Origin: Thermoleophilia bacterium | GTDB lineage: Bacteria; Actinomycetota; Thermoleophilia; Gaiellales; Gaiellaceae | Length of the DNA: 21,456 bases | Direction: 5' to 3' | Assembly (NCBI GenBank): GCA_014534295.1 | Contig: JACVRU010000010.1 | Coordinates: forward strand, 1 to 21,456 | Shown: piece by piece, positions 6,843 to 14,181 of the stretch | Numbering within the stretch: the stretch's first letter is position 1 | How the letters are laid out: each line of letters starts with the position of its first letter | Notes under the pieces: generated by a model | The model's database searches: none | What the model was told of the DNA's origin: nothing | What the model saw: only the letters and a program-made list of their open reading frames with translations | Program-made: the position numbers and the translations under genes

Positions 6843-7826
6843 GTGGCCGGCCGGCGGGAATGGACGTGCGAGACGCTCGTGGCGGGCGTGCGCGAGGGTG
6901 ACCCGCGCGCGCTCGCCCGCGCGATCTCCCTCGTCGAGAACGGCGACCCGCTGGCCTACGAGCTCGTCAGCGCCGTCTACGCCGAGACGGGGCGCGCGTA
7001 CTCGATCGGCGTCACCGGGCCACCGGGCGTGGGGAAGTCGACCCTGATCGGGGCGCTCGTCCGGCATGTCCGTGCGGGCGAGCAGACGGTCGGCGTCATC
7101 TCCGTCGACCCGTCGAGTCCCTTCACCCAGGGTGCCCTACTCGGCGACCGCATCCGGCTCTCCGACCACTTCCTCGACGAGGGCGTCTTCATCCGCTCGA
7201 TGGGCACGCGGGGCCATCAGGGGGGTCTCGCCGAGACGACGCTCCAGGCCCTGCTCGTGCTCGACGCCGCAGGCAAGGACCTCGTCTTCCTCGAGACCGT
7301 CGGCGCCGGCCAGAGCGAGGTCGAGGTGATCTCGGTCGCCGACACGGTCCTGCTCGTGCTCATGCCCGGCTCGGGCGACTCGATCCAGGCGCTCAAGGCC
7401 GGGATCATGGAGATTCCCGACGTGATCGCCGTCAACAAGCGCGACCACCCCGCCGCGAAGACGATGGTGAACGAGGTCCGCCAGGTGCTCGCCCTCGACA
7501 GGGAACGCCAGTGGCGCCCCCCGATCGTGCTCACCGAGGCGGTCCGGGGCGAAGGCGTCCCCGAGCTCTGGGAGCAGGTCGAGGCCCACCGCGCCTTCCT
7601 CGAGTCGGAGGGCCGGCTCGAGGACCGGCGTCGCCGCAACCTGGCCGGCGAGGTCTTCGCAGTCGCCTCGGCGCGCGCGAAGACGCACCTCGAGCGGGCG
7701 GTCGCAGACGATCCCGAGCTGAGGCGACTCCTGGACGAGGTGCAGCGCAGGGAGCTGGATCCGCTCTCGGCGGTGCGCGAGATCATGGAGAAGGTGTTCA
7801 GGCTCGATGGCGCCGACGCTCGCTGA
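6843..7826 (+). CDS. meaB: Methylmalonyl-CoA mutase-associated GTPase MeaB
   Basis: This 327-aa G3E-family P-loop GTPase loads and protects the adenosylcobalamin cofactor of methylmalonyl-CoA (or a related acyl-CoA) mutase. The Walker A loop is GPPGVGKST at residues 59-67. Further motifs are VDPSSPFTQGALLGDRIR, the FIRSMGTRGHQGGL switch segment, LVFLETVGAGQSEVEV, and NKRD for guanine recognition. The C-terminal helical dimerisation arm ends VREIMEKVFRL. Length and motifs match MeaB/ArgK closely. The GTG at 6843 lies 9 bases after the MFS stop, and the 3' end overlaps the threonine dehydratase start by 20 bases. No mutase subunit gene is in this window, so its client must be encoded elsewhere. 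Confidence 0.95.
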   Translation: MAGRREWTCETLVAGVREGDPRALARAISLVENGDPLAYELVSAVYAETGRAYSIGVTGPPGVGKSTLIGALVRHVRAGEQTVGVISVDPSSPFTQGALLGDRIRLSDHFLDEGVFIRSMGTRGHQGGLAETTLQALLVLDAAGKDLVFLETVGAGQSEVEVISVADTVLLVLMPGSGDSIQALKAGIMEIPDVIAVNKRDHPAAKTMVNEVRQVLALDRERQWRPPIVLTEAVRGEGVPELWEQVEAHRAFLESEGRLEDRRRRNLAGEVFAVASARAKTHLERAVADDPELRRLLDEVQRRELDPLSAVREIMEKVFRLDGADAR

Positions 7827-8964
7827 GATCCAGGACGCCCGGGCGCGGCTGGCGGGAGTCGCCCAGCCGACGCCCATCCACTACTCGGAGACGTTCACGC
7901 GGCGCGCCGGCCGGAGGGTGCTCCTGAAGGCCGAGAACCTCCAGCGCACCGGCTCGTTCAAGATCCGCGGCGCCTACAACAAGATCTCCCGGCTCGGCGA
8001 GCAGGAGCGAGCGTCCGGGGTGGTCGCCGCGAGCGCCGGCAACCACGGCCAGGCGGTCGCCTGGGCGGCCCGCGAGGTGGGGGTCGAGGCGACCGTCTTC
8101 ATGCCCCAGGACGCGCCGATGGCCAAGGTCGACGCCACGCGCAACTACGGTGCACGAGTCGAGCTGGCGGGCATCATGTTCGACGACTGCCTCGCCGGAG
8201 CGCTCGCGCACGTCGAGGCTGCCGGCGCGACCTTCGTCCACCCGTTCGAGGACCCGGTCGTGATCGCGGGCCAGGGAACGATCGGGCTGGAGCTCGCCGA
8301 GCAGGTTCCCGACGCCGAGACGGTCGTGATCCCGATCGGCGGCGGGGGCCTCGCCGCGGGGATCTCGATCGCGCTGCGTGCGCTCCGTCCCTCGCTGCGG
8401 CTCGTCGGGGTGCAGGCCGGCAAGTCGGGCTACACGATCGCGGACGGGATCCACGTCAAGGAGCCGGGCGAGCTGACGTCGTCCATCCTCCGGGAGACGC
8501 TCGACGACGTCGTGGACGTCGACGACGACGAGATCAGCGAGGCGATCGTCCTGCTCGTGGAGCGCGCCAAGCTCGTCGTCGAGGGCGCGGGGGCCGCGAC
8601 GGTCGCCGCGGTGCTCTCCGGGAAGGCCGGCGGCAAGGGGACGGTCGTGCCCGTCGTCTCCGGAGGCAACATCGACCCGACGCTCCTGATCGCGGTCATG
8701 CGGCACGGCCTGACCTTCGCCGGTCGCTACCTCGTCATCCGCACTCGGGTGCCGGACCGGCCGGGGGAGCTGCTGAAGCTGCTCCAGCTCGTCGCGGAGC
8801 AGCGCGTGAACGTGCAGTCCGTCGAGCACCATCGCGAGGGCATGGCCATCTCCGTCGCCGAGACGGAGGTCGAGCTGACGCTCGTCACACGGGACGAGGA
8901 GCATTGCCTCGAGCTCGTCGCCGAGCTTGAACGGCGGGGCTATCCCGTGGAACGCTTGCGCTAG
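7807..8964 (+). CDS. ilvA: Threonine ammonia-lyase (threonine dehydratase) with one ACT domain
   Basis: This 385-aa PLP enzyme deaminates L-threonine to 2-oxobutanoate and ammonia (L-serine to pyruvate as a side reaction). The PLP-binding lysine is K52 in RTGSFKIRGAYN. The substrate loop reads ASAGNHGQAVAWAA, and the glycine-rich phosphate-binding loop GGGGLAAG begins near residue 178. A single C-terminal ACT domain (about 307-385, RVPDRPGELLKLLQLVAEQ...) marks the medium form. That is shorter than the biosynthetic IlvA with a double regulatory domain and longer than catabolic TdcB without one. The ACT domain implies allosteric control by an amino acid. The ATG at 7807 lies inside the end of meaB, and the stop overlaps the next start by one base (TAGTG). 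Confidence 0.94.
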   Translation: MAPTLAEIQDARARLAGVAQPTPIHYSETFTRRAGRRVLLKAENLQRTGSFKIRGAYNKISRLGEQERASGVVAASAGNHGQAVAWAAREVGVEATVFMPQDAPMAKVDATRNYGARVELAGIMFDDCLAGALAHVEAAGATFVHPFEDPVVIAGQGTIGLELAEQVPDAETVVIPIGGGGLAAGISIALRALRPSLRLVGVQAGKSGYTIADGIHVKEPGELTSSILRETLDDVVDVDDDEISEAIVLLVERAKLVVEGAGAATVAAVLSGKAGGKGTVVPVVSGGNIDPTLLIAVMRHGLTFAGRYLVIRTRVPDRPGELLKLLQLVAEQRVNVQSVEHHREGMAISVAETEVELTLVTRDEEHCLELVAELERRGYPVERLR

Positions 8965-11900
8965 TGGCCGGTCGCAAGGAACGCAAGGTCGTCACCGTCC
9001 TCTTCGCCGACCTGGTCGGCTTCACGGCGCGCGCCGAGGAGCTCGACCCCGAGGACGTCGAGGCGATCCTCGAGCCCTACCACGCTCGCGTGCGCGCGGA
9101 GCTCGAGCGGCACGGCGGCACCGTGGAGAAGTTCATCGGCGACGCCGTGGTGGCGCTGTTCGGCGCGCCGGTGGCGCACGAGGACGACGCCGAACGCGCC
9201 GTCCGCGCGGCGCTCGCGATCCGGGAGGCGGCAGAGGAGGATGGGTTCGAGGTGCGGATCGCGGTCAACACCGGCGAGGCGCTCGTCAGCGTGGACGCGC
9301 GGCCCGAAGCCGGCGAGAAGATGGCCGCAGGCGACGTCGTCAACACCGCCGCGCGTCTCCAGGCCGCGGCGCCCGTCAACGGCGTCCTCGTCGGCGCCGC
9401 GACCGAGCGCGCGACGCGGAGCGTGATCCTCTACCGCCCGCACGAGCCCGTCGCCGCCAAGGGCAAGGCCGAGCCGGTGCCGGTCTGGGAGGCCGTCGAG
9501 GCGCGCTCGCGCTTCGGCGTCGACGTTCGCCAGCACGGTGGCGCCGCGCTCGTGGGGCGAACCCGCGAGCAGCACGTGCTCACCGGGGCGCTCGAGCGGG
9601 CGAGGAACGCGCGCGAGCCGCAGCTGGTGACGGTCGTCGGCGTGCCGGGGATCGGCAAGAGCCGGCTCATCTGGGAGCTCTTCCAGCTCGTCGACGCCGA
9701 CCCCGAGCTGATCACCTGGCGGCAGGGCCGCTGTCTGCCGTACGGAGAGGGCGTGTCGTTCTGGGCGCTCGGCGAGATGGTGAAGGCGCATGCGGGAATC
9801 CTCGAGACGGACACTGTGGAGATCGTCGAGGAGAAGCTCGCGGAGGCGGGCGGCGGCCCGCATCTCCGTCCGCTGGTCGGCCTCGCGGCCGACGCCGAGC
9901 TCGGCGGCGACCGGCGCGTCGAAGCCTTCGCGGCCTGGCGCGGCTTCTTCGAGGCGATCGCGGACGAGGGGCCGCTCGTACTCGTCTTCGAGGACCTGCA
10001 CTGGGCGGACGAGGGGCTCCTCGACTTCGTCGATCATCTCGCAGACTGGGCGCGGGGCGTGCCATTGCTGGTCGTCTGCAGCGCACGGCCCGAGCTGCTC
10101 GACCGGCGTCCCGGCTGGGGCGGCGGCAAGCTGAACGCCCAGACGCTCGCCCTCGCGCCGCTCGCCGACGCCGACTCGGCGCGCCTGATCGGCGAGCTGC
10201 TCGGCCAGGCGCTGCTCCCCGCCGAGACGCAGGCGGCGCTGCTCGAACGCGCCGGCGGCAACCCGCTTTACGCCGAGCAGTACGCCCTGCTCTTCCGCGA
10301 GCGCGGCTCGGTCGAGGAGCTGGCCCTGCCGGAGACGGTGCAGGGGATCGTCGCCGCGCGGCTCGACGGCCTCTCTGCCGAAGAGAAGCGCGTGCTCCAG
10401 GACGCCGCCGTGATCGGCAAGGTCTTCTGGACCGGCCCCCTCCAGGGGGACGCCCTCGACGAGCTGCTGCACGGCCTCGAGCGGAAGGAGTTCGTCCGCC
10501 GCGAACGCCGCTCCTCGGTCCAGGGCGAGGAGGAGTACGCCTTCCGCCACGTGCTCGTCCGCGACGTCGCCTACGGCCAGATCCCGCGGGCGGACCGAGT
10601 CGCCCGCCACGTCGCGGTCGCCGAATGGCTCGAGCTGCTCGGCCGCGTCGATGACCACGCGGACCTGCTCGCCCACCACTACGCGGCCGCACTCGACCTC
10701 GCACGGGCGGCCGGTGCCGACACGGCGGTGCTGGCCGATCGGGCGCGCGAGGCCTTCCGCGCCGCCGGCGACCGGGCGTTGGCGCTGAACGCCTTCGCTG
10801 CGGCCGTCGGCCACTACGAGCGCGCGCTCGAGCGCAGCGACGAGGAGGACGCGCAGCTGCTTCTCCATTACGGGATGGCGGTCTTCCACTCCGCCGAGGA
10901 GGGCGAGGAGGAGCTGCTCCGTGCTGTCGCGTTGCTGCGGGCGGCGGGCGACCTCGAGTCGGCTGCCGAGGCCCAGGTCTACCTCGTCGAGCTCGCGTGG
11001 AAGCGCGGCGACCGGGCGGAGACCGACCGTCGGCTCGCGTGCGCCGAGGAGGTCGCAGACGGGCTGCCTCTCTCCCGCGCGAAGGTCGCCGTGCTGAGCA
11101 CCGTGTCGCGCTATCGGATGCTCGCCGCCGAGCACGAGCAGGCGATCCGCGCCGGCGAGGAGGCGCTCGCGCTGGCGACAGAGCTCGGTCTCGACGATCT
11201 CAAGATCCACGCGTTGACGAACGTCGCCCCGTCGCGAAGCGGCCTCGGCGACCACGAGGCCGCGGTGAGAGAGCTCGAAGAGGCGATTGCGCTCGGCGCC
11301 CGCACCGGCTCGCCGGAGGCGATCCGCAGCTACGTGAACCTGGCCGCGGTCCGGGCGGGCATGGGAGACCTGCGCGAAAGCGGTCGCCTGCACGCCGAGG
11401 GCCTCGAGCTCGCCCAGCGCTTCGGGCACGGCCCTTCGCTGCGCTTCCTCCGCGGTGAGCTCGCGAACGACGGCTTCTTCCTCGGGGACTGGGATCTCGC
11501 CGTCCGAATCACGGACGAGTTCGAGCAGGAAGCCGAGGCGGGCTCGCCCCACTACCTGCTCAACAACTTGCTCGCACTGCGTGCGGAGGTGCGCTTGTTC
11601 CGGGGAGACCTCGACGCTGCCCTCACCGACCTCGAGCGCGCGGTCGCCCTCGCCCGCGAGGCACGAGACCCGCAGGCCACTGCACCGACGCTGGCCACGG
11701 CGATGTTCGCGTTCGTGGAGGCCGGACGCCGCCAGGAGGCCCTCGCCTTGCTCGACGAGCTGCTCGCGTCGCCGGAGGCCCTCTGGCGCGCGGCGAGCCC
11801 GCGGCTCGCTCGCGCGGCTCTCGAGCTCGGCCGTGCCGACGAGGTGCTCGCTGCCCTGCGCGAGGACGACGTCTGGACGCCGGCGTTCAAGGCGACGCTC

Positions 11901-12122
11901 GACGGCGACCTGGTCGCGGCTGCCGATGCCTACGACGAGTACGGCGCCCTCCCGCTGGCGGCTCTCTGCAGGATGTGGGCGGCGGAGCGGCTGCTCTCGG
12001 AGGGACGGCCTACCGAGGCGAATGAGCAGCTCGGGCTCGCGCTGGCCTTCTGGCGCTCCGTCGGCGCGACTCGCTACGTCGCGGAGGCCGAGGCCCTCCG
12101 CGCCAAGGCCGCCACGGGCTAA
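8964..12122 (+). CDS. Multidomain signalling protein: class III adenylate cyclase, AAA-type ATPase, TPR-like repeats
   Basis: This 1052-aa cytoplasmic protein begins at a GTG overlapping the previous stop. Residues 1-180 are a class III nucleotide cyclase domain. The metal aspartates are D16 (FADLVGF) and D60 (KFIGDAVVALFG), with K56, and D124/N127/R131 in GDVVNTAAR provide adenine recognition and transition-state contacts, so cyclase activity is plausible. From about residue 205 comes an AAA_16-like ATPase with Walker A GVPGIGKS (226-233) and Walker B LVFEDLHW (about 340-347). A winged-helix-like region follows, and residues from about 560 to the end are alanine-rich helical repeats of TPR type. 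I see no LuxR-type DNA-binding end. Such fusions are frequent in actinobacteria with unknown inputs. It is the last gene of the operon. Confidence 0.93.
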   Translation: MAGRKERKVVTVLFADLVGFTARAEELDPEDVEAILEPYHARVRAELERHGGTVEKFIGDAVVALFGAPVAHEDDAERAVRAALAIREAAEEDGFEVRIAVNTGEALVSVDARPEAGEKMAAGDVVNTAARLQAAAPVNGVLVGAATERATRSVILYRPHEPVAAKGKAEPVPVWEAVEARSRFGVDVRQHGGAALVGRTREQHVLTGALERARNAREPQLVTVVGVPGIGKSRLIWELFQLVDADPELITWRQGRCLPYGEGVSFWALGEMVKAHAGILETDTVEIVEEKLAEAGGGPHLRPLVGLAADAELGGDRRVEAFAAWRGFFEAIADEGPLVLVFEDLHWADEGLLDFVDHLADWARGVPLLVVCSARPELLDRRPGWGGGKLNAQTLALAPLADADSARLIGELLGQALLPAETQAALLERAGGNPLYAEQYALLFRERGSVEELALPETVQGIVAARLDGLSAEEKRVLQDAAVIGKVFWTGPLQGDALDELLHGLERKEFVRRERRSSVQGEEEYAFRHVLVRDVAYGQIPRADRVARHVAVAEWLELLGRVDDHADLLAHHYAAALDLARAAGADTAVLADRAREAFRAAGDRALALNAFAAAVGHYERALERSDEEDAQLLLHYGMAVFHSAEEGEEELLRAVALLRAAGDLESAAEAQVYLVELAWKRGDRAETDRRLACAEEVADGLPLSRAKVAVLSTVSRYRMLAAEHEQAIRAGEEALALATELGLDDLKIHALTNVAPSRSGLGDHEAAVRELEEAIALGARTGSPEAIRSYVNLAAVRAGMGDLRESGRLHAEGLELAQRFGHGPSLRFLRGELANDGFFLGDWDLAVRITDEFEQEAEAGSPHYLLNNLLALRAEVRLFRGDLDAALTDLERAVALAREARDPQATAPTLATAMFAFVEAGRRQEALALLDELLASPEALWRAASPRLARAALELGRADEVLAALREDDVWTPAFKATLDGDLVAAADAYDEYGALPLAALCRMWAAERLLSEGRPTEANEQLGLALAFWRSVGATRYVAEAEALRAKAATG

Positions 12123-12205
12123 GGGCGCAGCTGCGTGGACGCGACGTGATACTCGCGCTCGTAGGGCCGCTCGCGGCGCAGGAGCATCTCCAGCAGTCGC
12201 CTCAT
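12119..12205 (-). CDS. Possible 28-residue ORF coupled to the mini-hydrolase
   Basis: An ATG overlaps the stop of the upstream hydrolase-like gene in the ATGA arrangement typical of coupled genes. It opens a frame of 28 codons that begins MRRLLEMLLRRERPYER and ends in TAG. The TAG (12119-12121) overlaps the TAA of the convergent cyclase gene. The peptide is basic and amphipathic at its start, with a YEREYHV stretch. There is no recognised family, and such a short ORF can arise by chance. Only the overlap geometry speaks for it. Confidence 0.3.
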   Translation of the reverse strand: MRRLLEMLLRRERPYEREYHVASTQLRP

Positions 12206-12609
12206 CCTGCCCACCTGACGACCTCGGCCCGGTCGATCTTCCCTTCGAGCACGAGCGTCGGCGCGGTCGGCGGCCGCACGTCGATGCCGCTGCGGCACTC
12301 GGCGAGGGCGAGCTCGGACTCGGGCCGCAGTCCCGCCGGCTCGGTCACAGGCGGCCACGGATCCAGGAGCACGAGCCGCTCCGGCTCGACCCGGCGCGCC
12401 GCCATCAGCGCGGCGAGGGCGCCCATCCCCCTGCCGACGACGCAGAGCGGACGGGGCAGGAGCGCCGCGTCGCAGGCGACGACCGCCTCGTAGTTGAGCA
12501 TCGACGCCTCCGGGGGCTCGAGCCCGGCCTGAAGGTCGACCGCCAGCCCTTCCCAGCCCTCCCACACGGATCGGTCCTCGCCGGCCCCGTGAACGAGCAG
12601 GAAGTTCAG
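12202..12609 (-). CDS. Short alpha/beta-hydrolase-like protein lacking the nucleophile serine
   Basis: This is an ORF of about 135 residues immediately after the MBL-rhodanese gene. It begins with an alpha/beta-hydrolase first strand and oxyanion loop (FLLVHGAGEDRSVW). The nucleophile elbow reads VVGRGMGALAALMAA, so the usual G-x-S-x-G serine is Gly (residue 61 if translation starts at 12609). It continues RLVLLDPWPP and then PTLVLEGKIDRAEV, the strand that normally precedes the acid and His regions, and stops. That is half the normal family size, with no catalytic His seen. The start is uncertain: a CTG at 12609 overlaps the upstream TGA, and a GTG at 12657 lies inside the upstream gene. It is probably non-catalytic or decayed; a thioesterase-like binding role cannot be excluded. 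Confidence 0.7.
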   Translation of the reverse strand: MNFLLVHGAGEDRSVWEGWEGLAVDLQAGLEPPEASMLNYEAVVACDAALLPRPLCVVGRGMGALAALMAARRVEPERLVLLDPWPPVTEPAGLRPESELALAECRSGIDVRPPTAPTLVLEGKIDRAEVVRWAG

Positions 12610-13949
12610 GAGCCGCAGCGCCGGAAGTGGACCGTCTCGTGCCCGCTCTCGGCCCACTCGCGCACGCTGCCGTGGAGGACGGGCCGCGCCCCGACGCCCT
12701 GCGCCGCGAGCACGCTGGCCGCGATCCCCGCCCGCGTGCCGCTGCTGCAGATCGTGACCACGGTCTTCCCCTTCGCGAGGTCGGAGCCGAGCTCGCGCAG
12801 CAGCCGGTAGGGCACGTTCACCGAGCCCGCGATGTAGCCGTCGTCGCGCTCGTCCTTCTCGCGCACGTCCACGAGCACGACCGCGTCCTCCTCGACGAGC
12901 CGCTCCAGCTCCTCGAGCTCGACCGGTTCGACTCGCTCGGGCGTCGCGGGGTCGTCCAGCCGGCCCGCGAGCTCGAAGAGCCCGACTGAGTGCAGGCGCG
13001 CGGCCGCGCGGTCTGCCTCCTCGGGCGACGCGGCGTGGATCGCCACACGGTCCGCCGGGTCGAGCACGAAGGCGGCCTTCGTGCCGAAGCCGGAGGAGGA
13101 GAGCGGCACGCTGACGGCGCCGGGGACGTGGCCGGAAGCGAAGGCATCCGCGTCGCGGACATCGAGGACGACGAGGCCCTCGGGCGCGTCGACGGGGGTG
13201 AGCGGGGGCGGCGTCCCGACGAACGGGCCGCGGTTCAGCGCGACGATCCGCTCCATGTTCGGCGGGCGGGGGGTCGAGGTCGCGGCCGTCGACGCGGCGA
13301 CGAAGTCCTCGACGCCGGCCAGCCCGAGCATCGGGTTGAAGCGGCGCTCGAAGCCCACCGTCGTCGACGCCTTCGAGCTCATCGCCGCGCCGCAGAGCGA
13401 GCCGGCCACGTGCCCGGGATACACCTCGACGCTGTCGGGGAGCTCGAGCAGCCGCCGGAGGCTCGCGTACAGCCCCTTGGCGCCCTCGCGCGCCTCGACG
13501 GACAGGTCGGGCCGCGCGGCGTCGCCGACGAAGAGCGAGTCGCCGGTCAGCACGAGCCAGGGCTCGTCCGATCGCGACGTGTCGGCGACCGCGAGCGCAC
13601 AGTGCTCGGGCCGGTGCCCGGGCGTGTGGATCACGGTGATCCGGGTGGTTCCCAGGTCGATCGTCTCGCCGTCGCGGAGCGGCTCGAACGGGTACTCCGG
13701 CTCGGCCGCCGGGTGGATCCGCACCGGGATCCCGTGCTCGAGCGCCAGCCGCCCGTGCCCGGAGACGTGATCGGCATGGGTGTGCGTCTCGAGCACGGCG
13801 ACGAGCCGCAGCCCGCGTCGGCGGGCGGACTCGAGATACGGCTCGACCGCGAACGCCGGATCGACGACGACCGCCCCGCGCGTCCCCTCGTCGCCGACGA
13901 GGTACGACGCGCAGCCCAGGTCCTCGTCGACGAACTGCTCGAAGAACAC
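12606..13949 (-). CDS. Metallo-beta-lactamase fold / double rhodanese protein (persulfide dioxygenase-like)
   Basis: This encodes 447 residues. The N-terminal MBL domain carries H56-x-H58-x-D60-H61, H112 (TPGH), D137 (TGDSLFVGD) and H180 (YPGH). Together with the compact start (FFEQFVDEDLGCASYLVGD) this resembles ETHE1/BlpB-type persulfide dioxygenases, which oxidise glutathione or low-molecular-weight persulfides to sulfite. Two rhodanese domains follow. In the first (about 245-335) the active-site Cys position is Ala306 (VAIHAAS), so it should be inactive. The second (about 350-445) has a proper loop CSSGTR with C401 and R406. The GTG start lies at the edge of a divergent intergenic region; no good ribosome-binding site is visible, and TAGCGT 6 bases upstream could be the -10 of a leaderless transcript. 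Sulfur handling is a family-based inference. Confidence 0.9.
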   Translation of the reverse strand: MFFEQFVDEDLGCASYLVGDEGTRGAVVVDPAFAVEPYLESARRRGLRLVAVLETHTHADHVSGHGRLALEHGIPVRIHPAAEPEYPFEPLRDGETIDLGTTRITVIHTPGHRPEHCALAVADTSRSDEPWLVLTGDSLFVGDAARPDLSVEAREGAKGLYASLRRLLELPDSVEVYPGHVAGSLCGAAMSSKASTTVGFERRFNPMLGLAGVEDFVAASTAATSTPRPPNMERIVALNRGPFVGTPPPLTPVDAPEGLVVLDVRDADAFASGHVPGAVSVPLSSSGFGTKAAFVLDPADRVAIHAASPEEADRAAARLHSVGLFELAGRLDDPATPERVEPVELEELERLVEEDAVVLVDVREKDERDDGYIAGSVNVPYRLLRELGSDLAKGKTVVTICSSGTRAGIAASVLAAQGVGARPVLHGSVREWAESGHETVHFRRCGS

Positions 13950-13970
13950 GGCCGGACGCTACCACCCGGA

Positions 13971-14056
13971 CCGGCTTTCGTTCTTGAAGCGGGCTGCGTT
14001 AGCGAACTGCGAGCGCGGCTTTAAGCCTCGCCCGCAAACCTCCGGCCGAAAGCCGG
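13971..14056. repeat. 10-bp inverted repeat enclosing further stems in the divergent intergenic region
   Basis: CCGGCTTTCG (13971-13980) is the exact reverse complement of CGAAAGCCGG (14047-14056). Between them GCGGGC (13989-13994) can pair with GCCCGC (14030-14035), and GGCTT/AAGCC (14017-14027) forms an inner inverted repeat. The right arm is also part of the local hairpin at 14040-14058, so the two foldings exclude each other. No known riboswitch class is recognised. Confidence 0.55.
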
Positions 14057-14058
14057 AG
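14040..14058. other. Perfect 7-bp hairpin with CGAAA loop
   Basis: CTCCGGC (14040-14046) pairs with GCCGGAG (14052-14058) around a CGAAA loop. It is not followed by a T-run on the + strand nor preceded by an A-run suitable for a - strand terminator. A simple intrinsic terminator is therefore unlikely. It lies 124 bases before the oppA start and 91 bases before the MBL-rhodanese start. Confidence 0.55.
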
Positions 14059-14130
14059 AGCCTGGCGAAAGCTGCGTTTAGCTGTCGCGCCCGGCCCCGG
14101 TTCGGGCGTTTTGCGTCAGCTTTGGCCGAC

Positions 14131-14148
14131 TACGTTGCAAGCGCTTCT
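14131..14148 (+). promoter_or_regulatory. Possible -10 element with an AAGCGCTT palindromic operator
   Basis: TACGTT (14131-14136) fits a TANNNT -10 element, though no convincing -35 is seen at the right distance. Directly after it the 8-bp palindrome AAGCGCTT (14139-14146), in the context TTGCAAGCGCTTC, has the centre typical of LacI/GalR-family operators. Its position near the expected transcription start, about 36 bases before the oppA ATG, would suit a repressor site. No LacI-family gene is in the window. Confidence 0.3.
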
Positions 14149-14167
14149 TCCGAACTCTTGGACCGAA

Positions 14168-14174
14168 AGGAAGG
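14168..14174 (+). promoter_or_regulatory. Strong Shine-Dalgarno site for oppA
   Basis: AGGAAGG lies 7 bases before the ATG at 14182, inside a longer purine run (14165-14178). It fixes the start of the lipoprotein gene and predicts high translation, as expected for an abundant binding protein. Confidence 0.75.
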
Positions 14175-14181
14175 GAAGCAC

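Noticed and set aside
8927..10654. 575-codon + strand frame starting near the end of the threonine dehydratase gene.
   Set aside because: It is the shifted frame of the cyclase gene and consists almost entirely of Arg, Ala and Gly.
8961..11552. Very long - strand open frame (863 codons) opposite the cyclase/ATPase gene.
   Set aside because: Its translation is Arg/Ala/Glu/Gly-rich without family motifs, while the + strand has intact cyclase and ATPase motifs. Long antisense frames are expected in such GC-rich DNA.
14040..14058. Intrinsic terminator in the divergent intergenic region.
   Set aside because: No T-run follows on either strand, and no gene ends here in either direction.
13989..14072. 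Glycine riboswitch, suggested by GGAGAGCC and CGAAAG pieces.
   Set aside because: The conserved core order and junction sequences of the glycine aptamer are not present, only short resemblances.
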